Shown: piece by piece, positions 1 through 11,105 of the stretch | Numbering within the stretch: the stretch's first letter is position 1 | Layout: every line of letters begins with the position of its first letter | Origin: Pyrenopolyporus hunteri | Lineage: Eukaryota; Ascomycota; Sordariomycetes; Xylariales; Hypoxylaceae | Assembly (NCBI GenBank): GCA_902806595.1 | Contig: CADCXC010000045.1 | Coordinates: 1 to 23,432 of the forward strand | Direction of reading: 5' to 3' | Length of the DNA: 23,432 bases | Position numbers and translations under genes: made by a program | Notes under the pieces: model-generated | Databases searched by the model: none | Told to the model about the DNA's origin: nothing | The model's input: only the letters and a program-made list of their open reading frames with translations

Positions 1-218
1 GAGACCGAGGGCGACGCCAAGGAGGACATCGTTTACAAGACGGTGGACGCGCCCGAGAGCAGCGCAGACAGATGGTCCAAGCCGAGTCTCAGTTCCTGTT
101 CATCTACCAGGTTCTGCGTAAGCTCTGGCTGGAGAAGCATGGGCTCGGGGAGCAGGATATCCAGGAGCCCGCAGCTAAGAGGTTGGAGGTTGACTACGAC
201 CCCTTTTGTGAAGATTGA
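1..218 (+). CDS. Protein tyrosine phosphatase, C-terminal end (partial, apparent frameshift)
   Basis: This is the last roughly 71 residues of a gene that begins left of the window. Positions 1-51 read ETEGDAKEDIVYKTVDA in one frame. From 54 a second frame reads REQRRQMVQAESQFLFIYQV and runs to a TGA at 216-218, ending EVDYDPFCED. The pattern of a tyrosine, then REQR..MVQ..SQF.FIY, is the final helix region of classical tyrosine-specific phosphatases, just after the HCX5R active-site loop, which must lie outside the window. Such enzymes remove phosphate from phosphotyrosine in signalling proteins. The frame changes at about 50-54, where one base seems to be missing in GCGCCCGAG; adding one base there makes the family motif continuous. 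An intron cannot explain a change over so few bases. It could be a sequencing deletion or a real lesion. The family call is fairly secure; the subfamily is not known. Confidence 0.75.
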   Translation, partial: DRGRRQGGHRLQDGGRAREQRRQMVQAESQFLFIYQVLRKLWLEKHGLGEQDIQEPAAKRLEVDYDPFCED

Positions 219-614
219 GGAAGTTAACATGGCCAAGATGAGACACCGGGCGACGTGTACGATACCGTTCACCAGTTTATTCAGCATCGCGGCGGCGTTT
301 GAGACGGCACATTCGGTCCTCGGCACTACTTTTCACTCACCGATTTTTCATTTTACACGAGATTCTAGCATAAGATCGGATACAGGATGACGGTCGTATT
401 GGGAGTATCATGCATGGAAAGGCGCCCTTGGCATCGTCGACATATTTTAAAGGGGTTAGGAAATTTGGACGACCTTCAGGAGGGTGGCAAACAAAGACAT
501 CGGAAAACGCGTACGGGCCTACGAGTACAGGGGATGATACCATTCGAGATACCCATTATATTAGCTTTCGTCGGGCGACTATGGCATTGCTTGGGGCGTT
601 CTACCGTCTGGCGA

Positions 615-628
615 TTTTTTTTTTTTTT
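615..628 (+). repeat. T14 homopolymer run
   Basis: Fourteen consecutive T lie in the non-coding stretch after the phosphatase gene. The length should be treated as uncertain because such runs are prone to slippage and miscounting. It could be part of a 3' UTR; nothing more specific is visible. Confidence 0.85.
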
Positions 629-733
629 CCGGTAAGACTGTCAATGGTTTCTAGAGGTACCTATACGGGGTAACAGTATACGACCTGGGTGTGCGCACGG
701 CAGCACGAGTCTTTCGGGTCCTCGGATACGGCG

Positions 734-772
734 CATCATGGAGGTAAACACCTATCACGGAGGTACATGATG
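734..772. repeat. Small nested inverted and direct repeat cluster
   Basis: CATCATG at 734-740 is matched by its inverse CATGATG at 766-772. Between and overlapping them, GGAGGTA occurs twice (740-746 and 759-765), and AGGT-AAAC-ACCT at 742-753 could form a short hairpin. It could be a protein-binding site in the intergenic region, but patterns of this size also arise by chance. Confidence 0.3.
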
Positions 773-891
773 GGGCTCGGAGAACCAACAAACCTAGTCG
801 AACTGTTACAACCCCGCCTCGGGTGCGTTCATTATTATGGTCGTACCTAGGTAGCTAGACAGTCAAACCTAGACAGGCGAACGGCCTACCT

Positions 892-965
892 GTACGTTAG
901 GTTGAACCGGTGATTAGAGTAATGATAATTGTGAAATAAATAAAGAACTTTAATCTTCTTTTCAG
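892..965 (+). other. Candidate UTR intron
   Basis: GTACGT at 892-897 resembles a fungal 5' splice site, and TTTAATCTTCTTTTCAG ending at 965 is a good pyrimidine tract plus 3' splice site. The 74-nt length is typical of filamentous-fungal introns. No clear CTRAY branch point is seen, and the flanking DNA is not coding, so it would be an intron in a UTR or in a non-coding transcript. If it belongs to the DUF427 gene, transcription would start upstream of 892, which conflicts with the TATA candidate at 1230. Confidence 0.25.
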
Positions 966-1229
966 GTAGACTTGGATGACACGGTCGGAAAGTTTTAACG
1001 AAGTGATGATTCCAGGAGTTCAGGGCGTCCATATAGAGCAAATTATTGGAGCACACCGTCTAAAAATCTCCTTACTCCTCATCTACTACCCGCCGCATAC
1101 ATGGGAGTGCCCGGCTTTCCCGCAGACTCCATTTTATGTGTGACATACAGGTATAACCTCAGACGATAGCCCCTATTCACCGACGAAAGAGGAGATTGCT
1201 GTATATATTTAGATATATGAATAGTAGAA

Positions 1230-1237
1230 TATAAATA
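1230..1237 (+). promoter_or_regulatory. Possible TATA box of the DUF427 gene
   Basis: TATAAATA lies 39 bases before the ATG at 1277, inside an AT-rich stretch (about 1199-1240). The spacing would imply a very short leader. The surroundings are AT-rich enough for a chance match. Confidence 0.3.
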
Positions 1238-1276
1238 GTAAGACGGAAAAAAGGTGCCGAAAAAAAGAAACCCAGC

Positions 1277-2127
1277 ATGGCAAACCCACACTCAAAACAA
1301 GACCTCCTCGAACTCGGGGCCCGGCTCCAGAAGTCAGGCCCGGTCAAGACCCTCGCCACGCCCCGGCGAGTCCGGATCCTATTCAACGGCACCTACGTCG
1401 CGGACACGACGGCCGCGCTCTTCGTCTGGGAGCACGCGTACTACCCCTACTACTACGTGCCGCAAGCCTTTCGCGCCCGCGGCTGCCCGCGGCAGGTAGC
1501 GGCGACGCTAGCGACGATGATCCGCCCCGCGGCTTCTGGACGGCGGAGCTACGCGTCGGCTCCCGCGCCACGGACCGCGTGCTCGTCTTCGGGGCGGCGG
1601 CGGCGGCGGCGGCGCTGCGGGGCCTGGCGCGCGTCGAGTTCGCGGCCGCGGACGCGTGGTTCGAGGAGGACGCGCGGATCCGCGCGCACCCGAAGGACCC
1701 GTTCCGGCGCGTGGACGTGCTGCACTCGGCGCGCGCGGTCGAGGTGCGCGTGCTCGGGCGCTTGGTCGCGCGGGCGAGCGCCGCGTTCCACCTGTACGAG
1801 ACGGGCCTGCCGTGCCGGTTCTACTTGCCGCCTACCGCGGTGGTGGGAGGAGTAGTGGAGCTGGTGGAGAGTGCGACGACGACGGAGTGTCCGTATAAAG
1901 GCGTTGCGAACTATTATCATGTTGAGGTAGATGAGGATGGGGAGGAGGAGGAGGATGGCGGGAAGACGAAGAAGAGGAGGTTCGAGGATCTGGTGTGGTA
2001 TTATAGGACGCCGGCGCTGGAGTGCGCGCCGATCGCCGGGTGCTTGTGTTTTTACCACGAGAAGCAGGGCGTGGAGGTTAGGATCGATGGGCAGGTGGTG
2101 GCGAGGCCGGAGACGCCTTGGTCGTGA
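1277..2127 (+). CDS. Twin-domain DUF427 protein, apparent single-base frameshift
   Basis: The product would be about 283 residues with two DUF427 (PF04248) units, a family of unknown biochemical role common in fungi and bacteria. The first unit (about residues 31-62) reads RVRILFNG, ADT, VWEH and YYPYYYVP. The second, in another frame, reads GFWTAELRVGS, then DVLHS, HLYETGLPCRFYLPP, CPYKG, EDLVWYYRTP and a GCLCFY block. It ends PETPWS before TGA at 2125-2127. The ATG at 1277 has A at -3 and G at +4 and precedes the first unit. Coding moves from one frame to the other between about 1463 and 1500, as if one base were missing, perhaps in GCGCCCG at 1473-1479. I found no GT-AG intron that restores frame. 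The second frame has no ATG near its beginning and is not a separate gene. An acidic then basic stretch (DEDGEEEEDGGKTKKRR) interrupts the second domain. The 5' two-thirds is very GC-rich. It is either a working gene with a sequence error or a fresh pseudogene. Confidence 0.85.
1594..1614 (+). repeat. (GCG)7 trinucleotide run coding for alanine
   Basis: Seven GCG codons encode a short alanine tract between the two DUF427 units, within the second reading frame. It lies in a linker-like stretch (VFGAAAAAAALRG) and is likely to vary in length between strains. Confidence 0.9.
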
Positions 2128-2520
2128 GGGTTGGTTGTGGTTCGGTAAATATCTACTCGAGTGGAAGGGGGCTTTTCAAGCCAGGGCATCTGATTTTACG
2201 GGCAATATGTAATTGGGTTGGCTCCTGCCTTGATGCAGAGATTCTGCTGTGCACAGTAAGTGGGTTTATGGCTATAACGTGATAATTTGTTCGATTGGAA
2301 TTCAGGAGAGACTCATTATCAAGCCCTATTTTAATACCTAAAGTGGGAGTTATTCGACCATACTGCTCATGTCAAACGCGGAACTCATGACCCTGGTCGA
2401 AGTTCAAAGAACCGCCAAACCGCCATTCATTTTTATTTTACCGTACTGTTTGACACATAGTGCGACATACTGTATATGGCCAATTATAATCAGTTAAACT
2501 TTTTTAACGGGTATTCATCT
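2128..2520. other. 3' flank of the DUF427 gene up to the AT-rich boundary
   Basis: This is non-coding DNA of fairly normal composition, presumably including the 3' UTR of the DUF427 gene. CpA and TpG are still frequent up to about 2,520 (for example GACACATAGTGCGACATACTG, 2452-2472, and TCATCTG near 2515), then almost vanish. No gene, tRNA or clear terminator was seen. Confidence 0.6.
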
Positions 2521-2631
2521 GCGTATATTATTACGAATAGTTTTAAATTACTTAATTATTTTAAAATTATTTATTTACGATAAATTTTAACTTTAAATTA
2601 ATTTCGATATTTTAATAAAAATAATTAAATA

Positions 2632-2897
2632 TATTAAATAAATAAAAAATTATTAATTAATAATCGATTAATTATTATATGATTATATAATAAAAAATAC
2701 GAAATAAATAAAATAAATTAAATTATATATATATAAAAATTATAAACGGTTTAATTTCGTATTAATTAATAAATATATTATTTTTAAAAATTATATTTTA
2801 AATATTTATTATATAAAATAACGAAATATTTAATAAAAATATATTTATTATTATTATTATTACGATAAATATTTTAATACGAAGTTATATTATTATA
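2632..2897 (+). mobile_element. Solo LTR, copy A of a ~265-bp family
   Basis: This is a 266-bp element beginning TATTAAATAAATAAA and ending AAGTTATATTATTATA. It aligns over its whole length with copies at 10473, 10841 and 22326, all in the same orientation. The ends fit TGTTAA...CA after C-to-T mutation. It is flanked by the perfect 5-bp repeat AAATA (2627-2631 and 2898-2902), typical of LTR retrotransposon insertion. No internal element sequence is attached, so it is a solo LTR or a short non-autonomous element. The + strand label follows the shared orientation only. Confidence 0.8.
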
Positions 2898-3082
2898 AAA
2901 TACGTATTAATTATATAATTATTATAAATATTTATTTATAAATAAAAAAAATAATTTTTATAAATATTAAATAATTATTTAATAAAATTAAATAATCGAT
3001 AACGAAATATATAATAATTTCGCCGTTTTATTAAATATATTTAATATAAATTAAATTTCGTTTTTATAAATTATAATTTACG

Positions 3083-3096
3083 TTTTTTTTTTTTTT
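3083..3096 (+). repeat. T14 run inside the AT-rich block
   Basis: Fourteen T follow ACG. It could be the tail of a reverse-transcribed element or simply the result of C-to-T mutation in a pyrimidine tract. Confidence 0.8.
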
Positions 3097-5538
3097 ATTT
3101 TTTATAAAATTAATAAATTAAAATTTTATATAATATAAAAAATAATTTTTTTATTATATAAAAACCTTCGAATAATTAATTAAATTATCGAATTAAATAT
3201 ATATAAAAAATATATAAAAATATATATATTTTATAAATATAATTTTATAAATTTAAATAAATATAATATTAAATATTTACGATTAACTTTTAGTATTTAA
3301 ATTTTTTAATTTAATTAATAATATTAAATAATTAAATTTTAATATTTTTAATTATTTAAAAAATAAAATTCGAAGTAAATCGTAATTTTTCGACGTATGT
3401 AAATATTAAAAATAAATTAAAAATAATTTTAAATATATCGTTTATTTATATACGTTTTTTATTATTTATTATAAATAATTAAAATAATTATTTTATATTA
3501 ATAAATTAATATATATTACATTTAAATAAACATTTATTATTATTATAATTATAATAATATTTAACGTAAACATCGTAAAAATAATTAAATAAAACGATAT
3601 AATATTAAAAAAATTTTAATTTATTTTATAATTTACGTAAATATATTTTCGTAATAAAATAATATTAATTATTATTATATATATAATTAAAATTTATTAA
3701 TAAATATATTTAATTTAAAAACGTAAAATTTACCTTCGAAATTAATAATTAATAATTAAAATTATATTAATTTTAATTTTCGAAAATAACGACTTCGATT
3801 ATAATTATAATTATTAAAAATAATAATTTATTTTAATTTAAATTAATAAATAAAATATTATAAATAAATTATTTTAAAAATAAAAATTACGTAAAATTAA
3901 ATATATTTTTAAATTTCGAATTATTTTTATTACCGTTTTATTTACGAGGATTTTTTTAACTCGCGTTAAAATTTAAATAATAAAATCGATTAAAAAAACA
4001 TTATCGATTATTTTCGATTATTTATTATCGTCGCCGGTAAAAAAAATAGTCGATTATATAAATTTTAAAAAAAAATTTCCTTTTTTTTTCGAATTTTAAT
4101 TAAGAGATTTTACTTAATTTTAATTAAATTTACGTTTATTAATAAAATCGAATATTTTTAATTCGATTATTACGAAGTTAATAAATTCGTTATTTTATTT
4201 AAAAATAATAATATTTCGTTTTCGAAAATAAATATTTTATATTAAAATAATTTATTATCGATTTAATTTATTCGAAAATTTTTTAAAAATAAATATAATA
4301 AAATATTCGAAAATTAATAATTTATAAAAAATAATTAAAAAATAAATATAATATATAAAATTAAAATTTTATAAAAATAAAAATAAACGTTTAATATTAA
4401 TAATCGAAATTAATATATATACGTATATTAAAAAAAAATAATTACGTAATTTACTTTTAAAATTACGTTTATTCGCGTAAATTTTTTAACGTTAATTAAA
4501 TATTAATATAAAATAATATATTTTTCGAAAAAAAAATTAAATTATTTAAAAAATTTAAAATTACGTATTAATTTTCGATTAATATTATATACGATTATAA
4601 AATTTAATAAATATTTATATTTTTTAATTAAATTAATAAAAATTATTTAAATATTTATTAATTAATATTTAATTTTACCGGATTTTTTAAAAGAAAATTT
4701 TAAATTAATTATAAATATAATTTTAAAAAATATAATAAAATAAAAATAAAAAAAAAGAAAAAAAAATAATTTAATTACGAAAAAATAGTTTATAATTTAT
4801 AATATTTTTAAATTAACGTAAAAAAAAAATTAATAAAAATTATAAATCGTTAATAAAACGTTAATATTATACGAGCCGTATAAATAATAATATAATATTA
4901 AACGCGATATTATTTTTCGTTAATATAAAATGTAATTATTATTTAAATAAAAAATTATTAATTTTATCGATTTAAAAGTTTTAAACGACGTTAAAAATTT
5001 TACTTTATAAAACGTTAAATAATTTTATAATAATTTTATTAATATTAAAAATTTCAAATATTTACTTATATATTTAAATATCGTATAATATAAATAATAT
5101 TTAATAAAAAAATAACTACGTATAATAATAAATACTTATAATAATTTCGATGTATATAAACTTATAAAAAAATAAAAAATAATAATTTTCGTAAATAAAA
5201 AAACGGGAAAATATTTAATCTATTTTAATATTTACCGGGAAATTATTTATTTAAATAAATATTTAATTTATTAAATAACGCTTTAACGAATATTTTATTT
5301 ATATTATTATTTAAATAATATAAATATCGATAATTTTTATTATTTACTTTTTTTTATTATTAATTTTTTTTCGAATTTAACTATTTTATATAAAAATCGA
5401 ATTAATAATTTATTATACCTATAAAATTTACTTTTATAATAATAACACTTTTATTAATTAAATATATCCGTGAAAATATATAATTTACGTTTTCGATAAT
5501 AATATTTTCCCTCGTTTTAATATAATTTAAATATATAT

Positions 5539-5632
5539 ATTAATTATCTTTCGAAAAATATTATTATTATATTTTTTATTTTCGTATAATTCGAATATTA
5601 ATTATCTTTTTAAAAATATTATTATTATATTA
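5539..5632 (+). repeat. 58-bp tandem duplication (about 1.6 copies)
   Basis: ATTAATTATCTTTCGAAAAA at 5539 recurs as ATTAATTATCTTTTTAAAAA at 5597, each followed by ATATTATTATTATATT. The offset is 58 bp. The clearest difference is CG in the first copy against TT in the second. The similarity extends a little to the left (TATAATTTAA against TATAATTCGAA). The origin is unknown. Confidence 0.6.
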
Positions 5633-7246
5633 TCGATTATAAAAAAAAGCGATAAAAAAACAATAAATAATATATATATAATTTAATATTTAATAATATA
5701 ATATTTAATAAATAAAAAATCGAATAAAAAAAATAATATCGTTAAATTAATCGTTTTTCGAATTAATAAATGGTTTAATAAAATATAATATTATAAAACT
5801 TTATATTTAAATATTTTAATCGAATAATTTATTTAAATAATAATATTTTATTAATAATATTAAATATATATTAAAAAACTTATTTTAAAATTATTTATTT
5901 TATTAATAATTTATTCGAATTAATATTTTTTTTATTTATATCGATACGAAACTCGTATTATTTTAATTATATTTTACGATAATATTAAAAAAAATTTAAA
6001 ATTTAAATATCGAATTAAAAAATTATTAATATATCGTCGATTTATAATGTTTTAAATTTATTTAATTATTTAATTAAAATGTATTAAAATTGTTATTTTA
6101 TAAATAATTAATAAATAAAATGTCGGTAAAAATAAATATAATATTAATATAACGTCGCGATTTTATATATTATATATCGATATAATTTTTTTAAATATTT
6201 TAATATTAAAAATATAAATCGATATTTTAACGGGTTAATTTTATTAATATAAATAATAAATATTATTTACTTTTATTTTAAAAAATTAATTATTAATTAT
6301 AATATAAATAAATATAATTATTAAACGTTTAAAAAATTAAATTTATCGATTAACATTTTTTTTTAAAATAAAATTAATATTTAACTATTTAATCGGTATA
6401 AAATATTTTCGAAAAATAGATTTAAAATTCGAAAAATTTAAAACGTTATCGAATTTATTTTATCGATCTTTTCCTTTTAATAAATAATTAAATAATCGAT
6501 ATTTAATTTTTATTATTTATTATACGTAAATAAATAAATATTAAATAATAATTTTAATAAAAAACGATAATATACGATTATTAATTTTTTATAATAATTT
6601 CTTTTAATTTATATTATAAATTTATAATTTTATATTAAAAAATTACGAATTAAAAAATATACGATAAAATTAATAAATTTTATAAATTATATATAATAAA
6701 TATATTTATACCGTCGATTCGAATTACGTATACGAAACTATTAATAAAATTAATTTTATTAATTAATAAAAAATAATATTAAAAAAAAAAAAATAATAAT
6801 CGATTATTATATAATTTAATAAATAAAATTTTTAAAAATATAAAAAATAATTTTAACTTAAAATATAAATAAAAGTCTAGTAATTTAGTATATATTATAT
6901 AAATTTAACTTATTTATATAAGTTATTATTAAAGTTACGAAATAACGGTTACGATAATAGTCGTATTTTTAATTTAATACTCTTTTTATTTTACTTTTTA
7001 ATAACTTTTTATTTATTTTCATTTAAAGTTTTCCCGTATAATAAAACCGTTTTAAATGTCGTTATTATATCGATTAATAACGTTTTATTTTAAATGATAA
7101 AACGTGTCGTTTCGATTAAATTTCGAAAAATTAAAATTTTTATTTTATTATTTCGTAATTAACGTAGTTATTTTATTATTTAATTTATTATATTATAAAT
7201 TATCTCGTAAAATATTTAATATTAAAAAAAAGGTTTATATACGATA

Positions 7247-7408
7247 AAAATATTACCGATAAAAGAATATAATAAAGATTAACGTATTCGAATTTAATAA
7301 AATAATTATATTTGAAAATAAACGGCGAAAATATTATCGATAAAGAAATATAAAAAAAATTAACGTATTCGAATTCGATAAAATAATCGTATTCGAAAGT
7401 AAACGGCG
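7247..7408 (+). repeat. 81-bp tandem duplication diverged by transitions
   Basis: Two gap-free 81-bp units (7247-7327 and 7328-7408) match at 70 of 81 positions. Ten of the eleven differences are C/T or G/A transitions and one is T/A, as expected from RIP-like mutation. Two CpG sites of the second unit are TA in the first, and one is TG. The end AAACGGCG is identical in both. The length is a multiple of three, so it might once have been an in-frame duplication in a coding region, but nothing shows that directly. Confidence 0.85.
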
Positions 7409-7788
7409 ATATTATTTTTTAATTAACGTTAAATTTAAATAAACGAAAGCGAAAAATTATTTATTAAAATTAAATATCGATAATTTAAATAAAAAAACGT
7501 TATAAATTTAATATAATTTTATACGTTTATTATAACTTAAATTATTTAATTTACGATTATAAAATAGTCGAAATATACGATTAATAATACGTTAATTAAA
7601 AGTTAAGTTTATTTTTTTTTTAAATTTAAATAAAATATAACGTATAAAAGTAAATAGATTACGATAATAGTTTAATTAAATCTTTTTAAAAATAAATTCG
7701 TTAAAGTTGGTAATTTTTTCGAAGTGTTTATTAACGGAAAAAATCGACGGCGATAATATAAATATAAATATAATATTAAAATTTTTCG

Positions 7789-7804
7789 TTTTTTTTTTTT
7801 TTTT
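7789..7804 (+). repeat. T16 run inside the AT-rich block
   Basis: Sixteen T follow ATTTTTCG. It lies near a stretch where G outside CpG greatly outnumbers C. No function is assigned. Confidence 0.8.
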
Positions 7805-10472
7805 AAGTTATTTTTTAAAAATTTCTTTTATTTAATGACGTATAAAAGCTTATAATTTCGAGTTAAAGTATTTTTTATTAAATTAAGTTATTATAAAAAT
7901 AAATTAAAGTTTATAAAAAATGAATAAAAAAATTAAATAAGTGTATAAAAAGGTATTAATAATTTTTTTAACGTTAACGTTTCGATTAATTTAAATTTAT
8001 TAAAAGGTTTATTTTATATATAACTCGTATATAAAGATTATATAATATTATAATATATTATAATTTTTATTAATATTTATTTATATAAATTAAATTACCG
8101 TTTTTTATTTTTTAATATATTTTAAAATTTTATTTAATAAATAGATAATAATACGTTTTAAAATAAATTTAAAATAAATTACTTTTTTATTTAATATATT
8201 TATATAAAAATATTAATTTATATCGTAATTTTTTATTAAAATAAATATTAAATAAATATTTATAAATACTTTTAAATATTTAAATATTTTTAATATTTTA
8301 TATTTTAATATATAATTATTTGTTTAAAAATATTTTTGATATTTTATATAAAATTTTAATATTTTTTACTTAAATAATAATATTTTTTTTTATTTATTTT
8401 TTTTTTAAAAATAATAACTTTTCGTTAATTTAACGATTATAATTTATTAAATATAATTATTTTAAAAAACGCTTTATATATTAATTTTTTTTATTTACTT
8501 TTATTAAATTTTTAATTATAATTTTTAATAATTTTAAAACCCGTCGATTAATAAGTTAAATTATTAAGTTTTTAAGTTAAATATTTTAATATTAATATTA
8601 TAATAATTTTATTTATTATTCGTAAAATATAATAATAATTTTTATTTTAAACTTTAAATTATTAATTTTATAATTTTATTTTTACTTAAATATTATATAA
8701 AAAATTAATTAATTTAACTTCGAATAAATAATCGAAAAAGGGTTTTTTAATCGTTTATATATAAATGTAAATATTTTATTAAAAATATTAAAGTTATATC
8801 TAACGTTTTTAATTATTTTAACGTTATTTCGATTTTATTAACGTTCGAAACATTTTATATTATATGTTATATTATTTAATTACCCGTTTTAATATATTAA
8901 CGTTACGTTTAATAAAAACGATATAGTTTTAAAATATAATTAAAAAGTTTTTTTTTATAAAAAATATAATCGAATATATATTAAATCGATAAAATTTATT
9001 TTAAATTTTTTCGTTTATAATAAAAATATAAACGTTTTTATTTAATAACGAAATAAACTTTTTTTTTATAAATAATTTTAAAAATTTCGCGGTTAAATTT
9101 TAAATTAAATTTTATCTTTTACATTATTTAATATTATATTAATAATGTTATTTTTTATAATCGATTAATAACGTTAAGCGGATTTAATATTATTATATCG
9201 AATATAATAATATTTAACGAAAAGTTTATTATTATAAAAAACGTAATTATTAAAGAATATTATAAAGTATTTTACTTAAAAAGTTTACGGGATGAAATTT
9301 ACGTTAATAAATCGTTTTTTAACATTTACTTCGTATTAACTTTAAAAACGTAATATAATTATAATTTAAATTTACTTTATTATTAATTGCTTCGTAATAC
9401 GTATTATATTATTATATTATTAATTAAATATTTCTTTTATAAATATTATATTATAACGAAATTTTTAACGTTAATACGATTAATACTTTTTTATAATGTT
9501 TTAAATGTTTTAAATTTTATATATAAATAAAGTTTTTAACATCGAAATATTTTGTTATATAATATAATTATTATATAAAATATTTAATTAAGTCGATATA
9601 AAACGGTAATTTATAACTTCGAAAAAGTTATTACGTTATCGAAAAATAATTATAAATACTTCGATTTTTTATACGTTATAACGTTTAAAATATATTTTAA
9701 AAAAAAATACGATAAATTTATTAATTTATTTTCTTTAAAATATATTATATTATATATTTTAAGGGGTATAAACGTAATTAATGTTATTTATATTAATAAA
9801 TAACGCTATATAAATTTAATGGAAAATTTTAAATTTTATTTTAATAAAAAAATTATTAACGCCGATAAATATAATTTTATTAAAAGATTAATATTATTCG
9901 ATTTTCGTTTAAAATTTAATATGTCGAAAATTTTAAAATATAAAATTTAAAATTTATTAAATATAAAAAAAGTAAAAATTATTATAATAAAATACGTATA
10001 AATTTATAAATAATTAAATAATAATGAAAATTTTTATATTTAAATATCCTTCGAATTAATTACCATTTATTAATATTTAATATCGATTTAAAAGTCGAAT
10101 TAAATATATTAATTTCGTTATTTAATTAATAAAATATTTCGTATTTTAAGTAAAATATTTATTTTATTAATATAATAATAAAAAAAAAGTTATAAAACGT
10201 TTATATAAAAATTTAAATTTTAAATTATTTATTATAATATAAATAATATTTATAATTTATAATTTATTATTTATTTATTTAAAATAAGTAAATATTTAAT
10301 AAATTTAAATAATCGACGGTAAATTTAGGGATAATTTTATTACCTCGTATAATATATATTAAATTTATAACTTTTAAATTACAACTATTTTTTTTTTTTC
10401 GATCGTTTTTATAAATTTAAAATAAAATTTATATATTATAAAATAAAATATTTAAAAGATTAGATATAATAT

Positions 10473-10739
10473 TATTAAATAAATAAAAGATTATTAATTT
10501 ATAATCGATTAATTAATATATAATTATATAATAAAAAATAACGAAATAAATAAATTAATTAAATTATAAAAATGTAAAAATTATAAATCGGTTAATTTTA
10601 TATTAATCGATAAATATATTTACTTTTAAAAATTATACTTTAATCGCTTATTACGTAAAACGACGATACATTTAATAAAAGTATATTTATTATTATTATT
10701 ATTACGATAAATACGTTAATACGAAGTTATATTATTATA
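10473..10739 (+). mobile_element. Solo LTR, copy B
   Basis: This 267-bp copy begins TATTAAATAAATAAAAGA and ends AAGTTATATTATTATA, with the perfect 5-bp target duplication AATAT on both sides (10468-10472 and 10740-10744). It keeps more CpG sites than the other copies, including TTACGTAAAACGACG and TACGTTAATACGAAG, so it may be the least mutated copy. Copy C lies 101 bp downstream in the same orientation but has a different target duplication, so they are separate insertions and not the two ends of one element. Confidence 0.82.
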
Positions 10740-10840
10740 AATATTAAAACGAAAAATTATATTAAAATTAAATAATTATATATTTTTTTTTAATTTAATA
10801 ATTATAAAAATCGATTAATTTAAAAAGTAATTTTTTTTAT

Positions 10841-11105
10841 TATTAACATAATAAAAGTTTATTAAATAATAAACGATTTTATATTATATAATTATATAAT
10901 ATAAAATAAGGAAAAAATAAATTAATTAAATTATATAAATATAAAAAAAAAGATTAAATTAAATTTATATTAATCGAAAATATATTTTTATTTAAAACTT
11001 ATAATTTAATCGTTCGTTACGTAAAATGATAAAGTATATAATAAAATTATATTTATTATTATTATTGTTACGATAAATATATTAATATAAAATTACATTA
11101 TTATA
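10841..11105 (+). mobile_element. Solo LTR, copy C
   Basis: This 265-bp copy begins TATTAACATAATAAAAG and ends AAATTACATTATTATA, and is flanked by TTTAT on both sides (10836-10840 and 11106-11110). It is the most diverged copy, with an AGG where the others have ACG and with TG or TA at several CpG sites. Its retained CA (TTACATT) near the 3' end shows a base that the other three copies have as TA. Confidence 0.8.

Larger units (their letters stand above)
219..1276. other. Intergenic region between the phosphatase and DUF427 genes
   Basis: This stretch of about 1.06 kb has ordinary base composition and no convincing coding frame. The open frames in it are short, overlap on both strands and show no familiar motif. 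The first part is probably the 3' UTR of the phosphatase gene and the last part the promoter and leader of the DUF427 gene. I saw no tRNA or 5S rRNA. Base composition becomes more AT-rich after about 910. CpA and TpG are common here, unlike in the AT block to the right, so it has not been mutated in the same way. Confidence 0.6.

Noticed and set aside
33..326. Minus-strand open frame of 97 codons over the phosphatase end
   Set aside because: It overlaps the phosphatase C-terminal motifs on the other strand and has no recognisable domain.
43..390. Open + strand continuation of the first phosphatase frame past the frameshift
   Set aside because: After about position 52 it loses family similarity; the neighbouring frame carries the REQR..MVQ motif and a sensible stop.
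1549..2058. Long minus-strand open frame of 169 codons opposite the DUF427 gene
   Set aside because: It is antisense to clear DUF427 motifs, very rich in arginine because of the GC-rich strand, and shows no family resemblance.
10325..10330. TTAGGG telomere-type motif
   Set aside because: A single occurrence with no repeats around it.
2632..10739. One full-length LTR retrotransposon bounded by copies A and B (about 8.1 kb)
   Set aside because: Each copy has its own different 5-bp target duplication (AAATA and AATAT), so they are separate insertions.
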